A stretch of DNA of 13,399 nt from NCBI GenBank assembly GCA_028527945.1, contig JAQQAK010000228.1, positions 1 through 13,399 of the forward strand. The letters are read 5' to 3'. The position numbers and the translations under genes are program-made. Shown piece after piece: positions 1 to 7,539 of the stretch. Within the stretch, counting starts at the first letter, position 1, and the number at the start of each line of letters is the position of its first letter. Source of the stretch: Spirochaetaceae bacterium (GTDB taxonomy: Bacteria; Spirochaetota; Spirochaetia; UBA9216). The notes under the pieces were generated by a model that saw nothing but the letters and a program-made list of their open reading frames with translations, was not told the origin of the DNA and did not search any database.

Positions 1-501
1 TGTTCTTCCGGGCAAGAAGTTTATTCAAACGCCATTGTCCTTGAAGAAGAAGGTGTTTTAAAACGCTGTCAGCTCTACGCTACAGATTTTAATGAGAGCA
101 TCCTAAAACAGGCAAAAGAAGGAATTTATCCAACAGAAGCAATAAAACTCTATACCGAGAATTATCAAAAAGCCGGAGGAAAATGTTCATTTTCAGATTA
201 CTATCAGGCCTATTATGATTCAGCCAAGATAAAAGATGAGCTAAAAGAAAGAATCCTTTTTTCCTTCCACAATCTTGCCACTGATGGAGTCTTTGGAGAA
301 ATGAATATGATTCTATGCCGAAACGTACTCATATACTTTGACAAAGAACTACAAAACAAGGTTTTACGCTTATTATCAGACAGTCTGCTTCCAGGAGGAT
401 TTTTATGCCTTGGAAGCAAGGAATCTTTGCGCTTTTCAGACTTGGAAGATCAATTTGAAGAAGTTTCGCCAAAACAGAAAATCTACAGGAAAAAAAGATG
501 A
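1..501 (+). CDS. cheR: CheR-type protein-glutamate O-methyltransferase, 5' end outside window
   Basis: The reading frame is open from base 1 and encodes the last 166 residues of a CheR SAM-dependent methyltransferase, which methylates glutamates on chemoreceptors or receptor-like sensors in the cytoplasm. The first visible residues, CSSGQEVYS, are the SAM-binding motif I of the family (usual form CSxGxExYS). Next come ATDFNESIL and EGIYP, then the LCRNVLIYFD motif near residue 105, and the LLPGGFLCLGSKESL strand-turn near the C-terminus, all in family order. The N-terminal helical subdomain and the true start lie upstream of the window. The stop codon overlaps the start of cheB (ATGA, 498-501), so the two are very likely translationally coupled. 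The partner CheB has no receiver domain and the third gene is a diguanylate cyclase, so this CheR may serve a dedicated sensor rather than the main flagellar pathway. That last point is inference. Confidence 0.93.
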   Translation, partial: CSSGQEVYSNAIVLEEEGVLKRCQLYATDFNESILKQAKEGIYPTEAIKLYTENYQKAGGKCSFSDYYQAYYDSAKIKDELKERILFSFHNLATDGVFGEMNMILCRNVLIYFDKELQNKVLRLLSDSLLPGGFLCLGSKESLRFSDLEDQFEEVSPKQKIYRKKR

Positions 502-1070
502 GTTCTATTCAGGCAATAGTAATAGGAACTTCAGCAGGAGGCCTGAAGGCTCTATCGGTAATAATTCCTAAACTTAAACCAGATTTCCCCGCTCCTATTG
601 TTATATTACAACATATGAGTCAGGATAGTGAAAATGAAACAGTAAATCTTCTTGATCGACTGACACCGCTTAAAGTAAAAGAAGCAGATGAGAAAGAAAC
701 TCTCGTAAGAGGAACCATTTATTTTGCGGCACCTAATTATCACCTGTTGATTGAACGAAATAAAACCTTCAGCCTATCAGTAGATCCTAAAGTAAATTAT
801 TCAAGACCATCAATTGATGTTTTGTTCGAAACAGCCGCTGAAGCCTATCAAGAAGGATTAGTTGCTGTTATTCTAACAGGAGCAAATAATGATGGAGAAA
901 AAGGCGCAATAAAAATAGTAAGAATGGGAGGAAGAGTCATAGTTCAAGATCCAGAAACAGCAGAAGCACCATTAATGCCTCTTTCCGTTATCGAAAATTG
1001 TAAAGTAGAAGTCGTTCTTCCACTGGAAGATATTGCAGACTATTTAAACACTATTACACAGGAAGAATAA
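498..1070 (+). CDS. cheB: CheB-type protein-glutamate methylesterase, catalytic domain only
   Basis: This 190-residue protein is the CheB methylesterase catalytic domain alone. In the family this domain removes methyl groups from receptor glutamate methyl esters and can deamidate glutamines. The catalytic triad is visible: Ser12 in GTSAGG, His39 in LQHMS and Asp132 in LTGANNDGEKG. The GTIYFAAPNYHLL strand and the QDPETAEAPLMP segment are also typical. Canonical CheB is about 350 residues, with an N-terminal receiver whose phosphorylation activates the enzyme. That receiver is absent here and there is no space for it, because the ATG overlaps the cheR stop and is preceded by an AGGA-rich ribosome binding site. 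Activity must therefore be constitutive or controlled in another way, perhaps through the receiver in the next gene, which starts 3 bases after the stop. Confidence 0.94.
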   Translation: MSSIQAIVIGTSAGGLKALSVIIPKLKPDFPAPIVILQHMSQDSENETVNLLDRLTPLKVKEADEKETLVRGTIYFAAPNYHLLIERNKTFSLSVDPKVNYSRPSIDVLFETAAEAYQEGLVAVILTGANNDGEKGAIKIVRMGGRVIVQDPETAEAPLMPLSVIENCKVEVVLPLEDIADYLNTITQEE

Positions 1071-1073
1071 GAA

Positions 1074-2081
1074 ATGAACAACATTAAAATACTCATCGTC
1101 GATGATATAAAAGAAAACCTGTATTCGCTTGAACTGTTGCTGGAAGATGACGAAATGGAGATCATCACAGCAGAATCTGGCCAGGAAGCACTAGAAAAAA
1201 CACTGGATCATGATTTTTTTCTAATACTATTAGATGTTCAAATGCCGGGTATGAATGGATATGAAACAGCAGAACTTCTTAGAGGAAACAGTAAAACAAA
1301 AAATATACCCATAATCTTTATCACTGCTAATAATCGTGAAGATCAGCTATTCAAAGGATATGATGCTGGCGCGGTAGATTATATAATCAAACCGATTGCG
1401 CCACAGATACTAAGAAGCAAGATAAATATGTTCAAAACCTTTTACAAAGAACATCACGAATTAGTAAAAAAGACTAACGAACTAAATAATTTCATTGCTG
1501 AGCTTGAAGAACTGCAGAGCGAACTGGAAGAAAAAAATGAACAATTAAAAATTCTCTCAATTCTTGACGGTTTAACAGGAATATACAATCGCCGTTACTT
1601 TGATGGAGCGCTTGTATCCGAATGGAATAGAGCAGTACGAAATGGAAAACCCCTTACTCTTATTATGAGCGATATTGACTATTTTAAAGATTACAACGAT
1701 CTTTACGGCCATCTTGCAGGCGACAGATGCCTACAACAGATTAGTAAAATATTTAAGCAAACCTTCAAAAGGAAAATAGATAAGGTAGCACGCTATGGCG
1801 GAGAAGAATTCATAGCTATTCTTCCAGAAACAGACAGCCAGGGAGCAGAACAAATAGCAGAAAAACTTCAAGAGACAATTCGAGGAGAGAAAATAAAACA
1901 TGAAAAATCAGGCTTTGAAGAAATTCTTACTGTAAGCCTTGGTATATGCAGTGTTGTAGCAGAAAGCGACATGTCACATTTGACATTTCTGGAAAGCGTA
2001 GATAGAGCACTATATTCAGCAAAGAAAAACGGAAGAAACCGCTGGGAAAGAATAGAATATACAGAACCTATACATGTGTAA
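1074..2081 (+). CDS. Response regulator diguanylate cyclase (REC - coiled coil - GGDEF)
   Basis: This cytoplasmic 335-residue response regulator is predicted to make cyclic di-GMP from two GTP when phosphorylated. The receiver (about residues 4-120) has the acidic pair Asp10/Asp11, phosphoacceptor Asp54 in LLDVQMPGMNG, Thr84 in FITA and Lys106 in YIIKP. A heptad-rich helical linker (about 122-162) suits dimerisation. The GGDEF domain (about 163-326) has DGLTGIYNRR, the metal-binding SDIDYFKDYND with Asp200, and the active-site loop GGEEF at 242-246. An RxxD product-inhibition site is present (Arg233, Asp236), so feedback inhibition by c-di-GMP is expected. The architecture resembles WspR and PleD-like cyclases. 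It is the third gene of the cheR-cheB operon, with a GGAAG ribosome binding site inside the end of cheB. The cognate kinase is not in the window. Confidence 0.95.
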   Translation: MNNIKILIVDDIKENLYSLELLLEDDEMEIITAESGQEALEKTLDHDFFLILLDVQMPGMNGYETAELLRGNSKTKNIPIIFITANNREDQLFKGYDAGAVDYIIKPIAPQILRSKINMFKTFYKEHHELVKKTNELNNFIAELEELQSELEEKNEQLKILSILDGLTGIYNRRYFDGALVSEWNRAVRNGKPLTLIMSDIDYFKDYNDLYGHLAGDRCLQQISKIFKQTFKRKIDKVARYGGEEFIAILPETDSQGAEQIAEKLQETIRGEKIKHEKSGFEEILTVSLGICSVVAESDMSHLTFLESVDRALYSAKKNGRNRWERIEYTEPIHV

Positions 2082-2150
2082 CGAGGAATCAAACTAAAAA
2101 ATGTATCTTTATTCAAAAAATCTCAAACACTTACAAGAAAATATTTCTAC

Positions 2151-3305
2151 TTAGCTCAACTCTTTTCCGAATATTAAATCAATAGCTGTAGCAGCCAAAA
2201 CCTTTGAAGCATTAAGCATTGCAACATTAGCAGGATCTTCATGGGCAGCAGCAGCTACGTCTTTGGAGTGCCAGGTAACCCCGGTCTCATGTGTTTTATA
2301 AAGCAAAGAAATAGCCGGAACTTCATGACTGACATCTCCGACATCAGAAGAAGCCTCCCAAACAGGTAGAGTTGATAACTCTTCTCCGATGAGTTTCATG
2401 TTTTCGGCTGCCAATTTAAAAAGAGGCTGATTAAAGTTAATTGGTTTTACAGCAGAGATTTGTTTAAATTCGGCCTGGCAGCCTGCGGCCGCGGCAGAAG
2501 CTTCAGCAGAAGCCCTAAGCCGCCCTGTTAAATTATTTAAATCTTCAAGTTCTGTAGATCTGAGCATTATTTCTACAACAGTTCTTGATGGTATAATATT
2601 AAGAAGTTCACCTCCTTCTTTTATTATACAATGCATTTTAACTCCGGGCCTCATCTGCTGCCGCATCATACTTATAGAGTTATAAAAGCAGACTGCGGCA
2701 TCAAGTGCATTTCTACCATTCCAGGGATCTGCTGAAGCATGAGCAGGCTGTCCTTTAAAAACGACTTCAAAAATGCTGCATCCAAGATCCTTTAAAGCAA
2801 CACCTGTTTTTGTCCACGGGTGAAAAATTAAACACGACTCTACAGTCTCAAAAACCCCTGCCTTAATCAATCTTGTTTTACCGGCATCTTCAGTAAGAAC
2901 CTCTTCAGCGGGGCATCCAATCATACGAAAACATCCAGAACCGGCCTCTTCTATTGCGGCAGCAACACCAAGTGAAGCGGCAGCAGCAGCAGCGGCAATA
3001 AGATTATGCCCGCATCCATGCCCAACAGATTCAAGCGCGTCATATTCTGCAAGAATTGCCACAGGATATTTTTTTTCTGAAGTAATTTTTCCAAAATCTG
3101 CTATAAATGCTGTCTCAAGCCCGCCTACCGATGTTGTAATATTAAAACCATAATCTTTAAAGAAAGATGTTAAGGTTTTAACAGCCTCAGTTTCTTTAAA
3201 AGCAGTTTCCGGATGTTCATTTATATACCTGCTAAGCTTGAAAATAGAATCACGCTCAAAATTTATAACTCTAAAAGCCCGGTCTTTTAATTCATTTAAA
3301 TTCAT
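2151..3305 (-). CDS. M20 family metallo-amidohydrolase (AbgB/ACY1L2-like)
   Basis: This is a zinc-type amidohydrolase/peptidase of family M20, most like the M20D group (p-aminobenzoyl-glutamate hydrolase AbgB, HmrA, PM20D2/ACY1L2), which cleave N-acyl amino acids or small dipeptides. From the ATG used here (384 residues), visible signatures are NEHPETAFKE near 30, the metal-binding HGCGHN (about 96-101), the GCPAEE glutamates (about 130-135) with the catalytic base, HPWTKTG near 162, the GQPAHASADPWNGRNA lid region near 186-200 and VTWHSKD near residue 346. The length is normal. The frame stays open to a TTG at 3341, but no candidate start has a Shine-Dalgarno. I prefer ATG 3305 because family homology begins just after it and a promoter-like TTGACA/CAAAAT pair lies immediately upstream. 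The substrate cannot be read from the sequence. The gene is divergent from the 3400 gene and converges on the cyclase gene. Confidence 0.9.
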   Translation of the reverse strand: MNLNELKDRAFRVINFERDSIFKLSRYINEHPETAFKETEAVKTLTSFFKDYGFNITTSVGGLETAFIADFGKITSEKKYPVAILAEYDALESVGHGCGHNLIAAAAAAASLGVAAAIEEAGSGCFRMIGCPAEEVLTEDAGKTRLIKAGVFETVESCLIFHPWTKTGVALKDLGCSIFEVVFKGQPAHASADPWNGRNALDAAVCFYNSISMMRQQMRPGVKMHCIIKEGGELLNIIPSRTVVEIMLRSTELEDLNNLTGRLRASAEASAAAAGCQAEFKQISAVKPINFNQPLFKLAAENMKLIGEELSTLPVWEASSDVGDVSHEVPAISLLYKTHETGVTWHSKDVAAAAHEDPANVAMLNASKVLAATAIDLIFGKELS

Positions 3306-3399
3306 CAATACCATTTTGATGTTAAGAACAAGCATTGTCAATATTAGTTAATATCTCAGCTTGCAACTTTGCCTTCCTGTTGATAATATGGTCTCGTAT
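3306..3399. promoter_or_regulatory. Divergent promoter region with central palindrome
   Basis: This 94-base gap separates two divergent genes. On the minus strand, TTGACA (3341-3336), a 17-base spacer and CAAAAT (3318-3313) precede the M20 start, with 7 bases between the -10 and the ATG. On the plus strand, TTGCAA (3361-3366), a 17-base spacer and TAATAT (3384-3389), or alternatively GATAAT (3382-3387), precede ATG 3400. Between the two -35 elements lies the palindrome ATATTA-GT-TAATAT (3341-3354). It would be well placed for a regulator acting on both genes. The promoter calls rest on hexamer matches only. Confidence 0.5.
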
Positions 3400-5235
3400 A
3401 TGAATATCAAGATTAACAAGGCTTTTTACTTGATTCCTGTTGCATATGTAGCAGTAATCGCTCTTTTTTTATATATGCAGTTTTCCGGGTCAGGCACGTT
3501 CAACGCTGAGGTTTCCGGTATTGGAATTAATGGCAAAACAAAAGCAGGAGCACCAGGGCAACCTGACATAATTCAAGAACTAACAATAAGTTATCTTGAT
3601 ATTATTTTTTCATTCAGTGAAGAAAACCCTCTTCTGGTTTTTTCACAGGATGGATTAACTCATTACACTGTACCTCAAAGTTACAGAGTCACAGCCTCTG
3701 GCATAGACATCTACTTATCCACAGGAATTACATGTAGCTTTTACACAAAAAATAATAACAACGATACCTTGCTAATATCAGTTTCTGCGGAAGATCCTGA
3801 GTCTATAAAATATATTACTCTTCCGATATTGACTCTAACAGGAGAAATAAAACCTGACACATCTGCCAAAGTGGTTACAATCTCTTCCAAGGAGAACGGA
3901 ATATTTTTTCTTTCATTCCCTGCAACCAGTTCTTTCGATACTGAAACAAACGCTATAGCAATTTATCCACAACCAAACAAAGTTTCTGAACTATCATATA
4001 AAAAAACAGCAGCAACAGGTCTGGATGCCTTTGAATATTGGGAAGAAAATAGTCAAAACATGATATCAAAAGAGAGTCTGAACCAGAAAATTCAGGATTT
4101 TCTTACAACATCAATTAGAGGTGTTACCGGAAGAAGATTCAATACTTCAAAAGGGACATGGTCAACGGGTAATGGCAGCTCTCATTTCTATGAAGATGCA
4201 TTAGTTATGGCTGCTTCAGAAACCTTGGGAACATCTTCATACAAGCGCATGAAATCACTTCTTGATAATGCAGCATCTACACATAGCGATGATCTTACAA
4301 TGCTGAGTGCGTCTCTTTTTGGAAACATTGTCAACAGAGGCTGGGCATATGATCAAAACCTTATAGATGAACTCCCAACTATTACAAGAAAAGCAGAAGC
4401 CAATGATTACTCTATCTTTACCGATAAAGACACTGTAGAATTACTTCTCACAAAGAACTCAGACAAACTTTTAAACGCTATGAAGAATATGGTATTAAAT
4501 ATTGAATATTCTGATATTTCGCTTGAAACCTCAATTGGGATGCTTATGTTTTATTCAGATCTGTATGAAAAATCATCAGATATGGGCAAAGAATTCAGTA
4601 ATGTAATAAAAATAATTCCACAAGAAATTATTCCATCAGTTAGCTTGATTTCAGACAGACCCTATATTGTCGACTCAAATGGAAATGCTGATATCTTAAA
4701 GACTTTTAAGACAGGATTATTTTTATGCAAAAAATGTCCATCAAAAATAGACGAAGAATATTCTGCGTTAGGACGAGAACTATTAAACTCAGCTTTATTA
4801 CTGGCAGATAATGACGGAATACTTCCTGAAACAATCTCTGAAACAGAAAAAAACGGGATCAAAAAAACAGGGACAATCAGACCTGAAACTATTTATCCAG
4901 ATTTGACACGAAATAAGTATTATCCTGCAGTGGATTATTTTTATAATGAAACAGGAAAAAAGATTTGTGTTCTTAATCAGGCTAAAGATTTTAATATGGA
5001 GAAGACAAGCTTTGGGTATAAAATGACTTTTTCATTTCCTGTAGGAGAAGCACATACCTTTGCTATAAGAAACATGCCTCACTTTTCATATCTTCATATG
5101 CTAGGCTACAAATGGAATTCTGATCATAGATTCTTAAGCTATAAAAGCGGATGGTGGTTTGATAAACAGCATAATACTCTTTATATGAAAATCACACAGT
5201 CTAAACGCACAGAAGAAATTCTGATTTATAACTAA
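3400..5235 (+). CDS. Uncharacterised membrane-anchored envelope protein
   Basis: I do not recognise this 611-residue protein. One hydrophobic segment (about residues 9-27, FYLIPVAYVAVIALFLYM) follows a short Lys-containing N-terminus, which fits an uncleaved signal anchor with the rest outside the cytoplasmic membrane. There is no lipobox. Residues about 40-190 alternate short polar and hydrophobic stretches and look beta-rich. Residues about 220-480 look mainly helical. The last 70 residues, containing GWWFD near 584 and ending in LIYN, look like a beta-sandwich domain. A CKKC pair lies in the helical part. The upstream in-frame TTG at 3361 and ATG at 3388 are possible starts, but ATG 3400 puts the charged N-terminus directly before the membrane segment. 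No Shine-Dalgarno precedes any of them. It is transcribed alone and ends before a bidirectional terminator. A binding, scaffold or carbohydrate-active role is possible but unsupported. Confidence 0.85.
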   Translation: MNIKINKAFYLIPVAYVAVIALFLYMQFSGSGTFNAEVSGIGINGKTKAGAPGQPDIIQELTISYLDIIFSFSEENPLLVFSQDGLTHYTVPQSYRVTASGIDIYLSTGITCSFYTKNNNNDTLLISVSAEDPESIKYITLPILTLTGEIKPDTSAKVVTISSKENGIFFLSFPATSSFDTETNAIAIYPQPNKVSELSYKKTAATGLDAFEYWEENSQNMISKESLNQKIQDFLTTSIRGVTGRRFNTSKGTWSTGNGSSHFYEDALVMAASETLGTSSYKRMKSLLDNAASTHSDDLTMLSASLFGNIVNRGWAYDQNLIDELPTITRKAEANDYSIFTDKDTVELLLTKNSDKLLNAMKNMVLNIEYSDISLETSIGMLMFYSDLYEKSSDMGKEFSNVIKIIPQEIIPSVSLISDRPYIVDSNGNADILKTFKTGLFLCKKCPSKIDEEYSALGRELLNSALLLADNDGILPETISETEKNGIKKTGTIRPETIYPDLTRNKYYPAVDYFYNETGKKICVLNQAKDFNMEKTSFGYKMTFSFPVGEAHTFAIRNMPHFSYLHMLGYKWNSDHRFLSYKSGWWFDKQHNTLYMKITQSKRTEEILIYN

Positions 5236-5292
5236 AACATTATATTTATAATCAGCAAGCTTTTTATTGGTATAAACCATCTTGGCGAATAA

Positions 5293-5322
5293 AAAAAGCT
5301 ACCCTTTAAAGGATAGCTTTTT
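5293..5322. terminator. Bidirectional intrinsic terminator between convergent genes
   Basis: The arm AAAAAGCTA (5293-5301) pairs with TAGCTTTTT (5314-5322). After one C/A mismatch, the centre CCTTTAAAGG (5303-5312) closes the hairpin. The minus strand runs into about seven T residues (complement of 5291-5297), ideal for ending tkt transcripts. The plus strand runs into five T residues for the envelope-protein gene. The gap on either side, 5236-5352, shows no other gene. Confidence 0.85.
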
Positions 5323-5352
5323 AAATCTTAAAACCTAATCTTAAGTATTTTC

Positions 5353-7323
5353 TTATTTCTCAATAAGTTCTCTTAATTTATCAGAAGTAAAACCAAGATG
5401 CTCCGCGACCTTTGCAGCAGGACCGGATTCACCAAAACGATCAATACAGAAAACATCGCTGCTTGAACTTGCTAACTTTTCCCAACCATAAGAGGTTCCG
5501 GCTTCTGCTGTAACAACTCTAACTCCTGAAGGAATAATACTGTCTTTAAAAGATTTATCCTGCGCAAGGAAAGTATTTAAATCAGCAACAGAAACAACTC
5601 TAACCTTTTTGCTACAGCCTTCTAGTGCATCAATTGCAAGATTAACTTCAGAACCGGTTGCTGCAACAACAACATCAGGAGTACCGTCACAATCTTTAGC
5701 AACATAAGCACCTTTTCGCATATTAGCCTTCCAGTTTTTATCAGCCTTCTCAAAAACTGTGAGATTCTGTCTTGTTAAAGCCAAAACTGTAGGTTTATCA
5801 GCAGTTTCAGCAGCCATCTGCCAAGCGACATTTGTTTCTTCGCCGTCAGCAGGTCTTAAAACCTGCAGGTTAGGAATTACCCTAAGTGAAGCAATATGTT
5901 CTATAGGCTGATGTGTAGGGCCATCCTCTCCAACATAAATCGAATCATGAGTAAAAACCCAAACTGAAGGAATACCCATAAGAGCAGATAACCTGACTGC
6001 GGGCCTCATATAATCAACAAAAACTAGGAAGGTAGATCCATATGCTCTAACTCCTCCATGAAGAACCATTCCATTTACAATTCCGCCCATGGCATGTTCT
6101 CGAATTCCAAAATGCATATTTCGGCCGCTTCTGTCTTTTGCGGAATAATCACCAAGCCCTTTCAAAACTGTTTTATTTGAAGGCCCTAGGTCTGCTGAGC
6201 CTCCATAGAGATTAGGGAGAACGGCAGCAACAGCGTTAAGAGCTTTTTCTCCAGAATTACGAGTTGCAACACTATCACCAATTTTATAAACAGGCATTGC
6301 AGAATCGTCTATTTTAACATCCTCTGCAAACCACTTATCCCATTCTATTTTAAGTTCAGGATTAGCCTTAGCCCATGCATCATAAGTTTCATTCCAGTCT
6401 GAATAAAGTTTGGAATTTTTTTCCTGAACAGCTTTAAAATATTCAACAGCATAATGATCTACATAAAATTCCTGATCTTCTGGTATTCCAAGTTTTTTTC
6501 TAGTGGCCTTGATCTCTTCTTCACCAAGAGGAGCTCCATGAGTAGAATGGCTGCCTTCCATAGTGGCAGCGCCCTTTCCAATAGTTCCCTTCATAATTAC
6601 AATTGATGGTTTTTCTGTCTCAGCCTTTGCTGAAGCAACAGCGGAAGAAAGCTCTTCCACATCAAAAGCATCAGCATTAAGAACCTGCCAGCCATAAGCT
6701 TCAAAGCGTTTACCAACATCTTCTGTAAAAGCTATATCTGTACCGCCTTCGATAGTTATTTTATTTGAATCATAAAATAAAACAAGCTTACCAAGACCAA
6801 GATGCCCGGCAAGAGAAGCAGCCTCAGCTGAAATACCTTCCATGAGACATCCGTCACCATTAATCGCGTAAGTATAATGATCTACAACTTTATGCTCTTC
6901 TGTATTAAACTTTTCAGCTAAAATAGTTTCAGCAATAGCCATACCTACTGCATTACTGATACCAGCACCAAGAGGACCTGTTGTGGTATCTATTCCTTCT
7001 ACAAACTTGTACTCAGGGTGACCAGCTGTCTTTGAACCAAGCTGTCTAAAGTTTTTTATATCATCAAGAGTTAGATTAAAACCTGCAAGATAAAGTATTG
7101 AATAAAGAAGCATAGAACCATGCCCAGCCGACAAAACAAATCTATCTCGATCTATCCATGTCGAATCTGAAGGATTGTATTTCATTACTTCTCCATACAG
7201 TAAAGAAGCAATCTCCGCGTTACCCATAGGCATTCCGGGGTGTCCTGATTTTGCTTTTTGTACAGCATCCATTGCCAGAGCTCTTATTGTTTTGGCTGAG
7301 GCATAAATTCCGTTTAAGTCCAT
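5353..7323 (-). CDS. tkt: Transketolase
   Basis: This 656-residue protein is a full-length transketolase, the thiamine-diphosphate enzyme of the non-oxidative pentose phosphate pathway that transfers two-carbon ketol units between sugar phosphates in the cytosol. Visible residues include His28 in SGHPG, His68 in LSAGHGSM, the TTGPLGAG loop (114-121), the TPP/metal motif GDG at 156-158 with Asn187 in DSNKITIEG, His259 and His262 in GSHSTHGAPLG, the catalytic glutamate Glu409 in GIREHAMGG, and His471 in GEDGPTHQP. The order (N-terminal PP domain, pyrimidine domain from about 350, C-terminal domain from about 540) is normal, with no truncation. An AAGGAG ribosome binding site lies about 8 bases before ATG 7323. 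The gene appears monocistronic, ending at the hairpin at 5293-5322. Confidence 0.98.
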   Translation of the reverse strand: MDLNGIYASAKTIRALAMDAVQKAKSGHPGMPMGNAEIASLLYGEVMKYNPSDSTWIDRDRFVLSAGHGSMLLYSILYLAGFNLTLDDIKNFRQLGSKTAGHPEYKFVEGIDTTTGPLGAGISNAVGMAIAETILAEKFNTEEHKVVDHYTYAINGDGCLMEGISAEAASLAGHLGLGKLVLFYDSNKITIEGGTDIAFTEDVGKRFEAYGWQVLNADAFDVEELSSAVASAKAETEKPSIVIMKGTIGKGAATMEGSHSTHGAPLGEEEIKATRKKLGIPEDQEFYVDHYAVEYFKAVQEKNSKLYSDWNETYDAWAKANPELKIEWDKWFAEDVKIDDSAMPVYKIGDSVATRNSGEKALNAVAAVLPNLYGGSADLGPSNKTVLKGLGDYSAKDRSGRNMHFGIREHAMGGIVNGMVLHGGVRAYGSTFLVFVDYMRPAVRLSALMGIPSVWVFTHDSIYVGEDGPTHQPIEHIASLRVIPNLQVLRPADGEETNVAWQMAAETADKPTVLALTRQNLTVFEKADKNWKANMRKGAYVAKDCDGTPDVVVAATGSEVNLAIDALEGCSKKVRVVSVADLNTFLAQDKSFKDSIIPSGVRVVTAEAGTSYGWEKLASSSSDVFCIDRFGESGPAAKVAEHLGFTSDKLRELIEK

Positions 7324-7539
7324 TCCTTTTCTCCTTATCCAACCACTATCATTTAGAGGTCAATCTTTTCCTAATAACTGCCGAGAAATGGCAGATGTAA
7401 TAATATTTTTACTATACAAGAGCTTTTTACAAAATTTTCTGATTTTTATAATTCTATGGTCAAAAATCATCTTTTCTGAAAGTAGCTTCGTTATGATTTA
7501 CTATATCAAAACTAAGCACATTATTCTATAATATGCGTT
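7324..7539. promoter_or_regulatory. Intergenic region between tkt and the NYN gene
   Basis: This 216-base divergent region contains no gene that I can support. On the tkt side are the AAGGAG ribosome binding site next to the start and a small hairpin CTGCC-7 bases-GGCAG (7378-7394) that would lie in a tkt leader. No convincing tkt promoter pair was found. An 8-base inverted repeat TGATTTTT/AAAAATCA (7440-7447 and 7462-7469) lies mid-region. On the plus-strand side, a perfect TATAAT (7527-7532) lies 7 bases before the ATG of the NYN gene. Confidence 0.5.
7527..7532 (+). promoter_or_regulatory. Consensus -10 element abutting the NYN gene start
   Basis: A perfect TATAAT ends 7 bases before ATG 7540. 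Initiation at the usual distance would fall on or next to the A of the start codon, giving a leaderless mRNA. There is no Shine-Dalgarno. The -35 match is poor (TATCAA at 7504-7509 with a 17-base spacer), so this call rests on the -10 element and its position. Confidence 0.55.

Noticed and set aside
2082..2150. Terminator between the cyclase and M20 genes
   Set aside because: The 69-base convergent gap has A and T runs but no inverted repeat able to form a stable stem.
2940..3000. Alanine-rich tract in the M20 protein as a repeat expansion
   Set aside because: The helix following HGCGHN is naturally Ala-rich in this family, and the codons vary.
7324..7460. Possible riboswitch in the tkt leader
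   Set aside because: Only a 5-base hairpin (7378-7394) is present. No TPP-riboswitch core (CTGAGA... and the ACCTGA region) or other recognisable aptamer can be seen.
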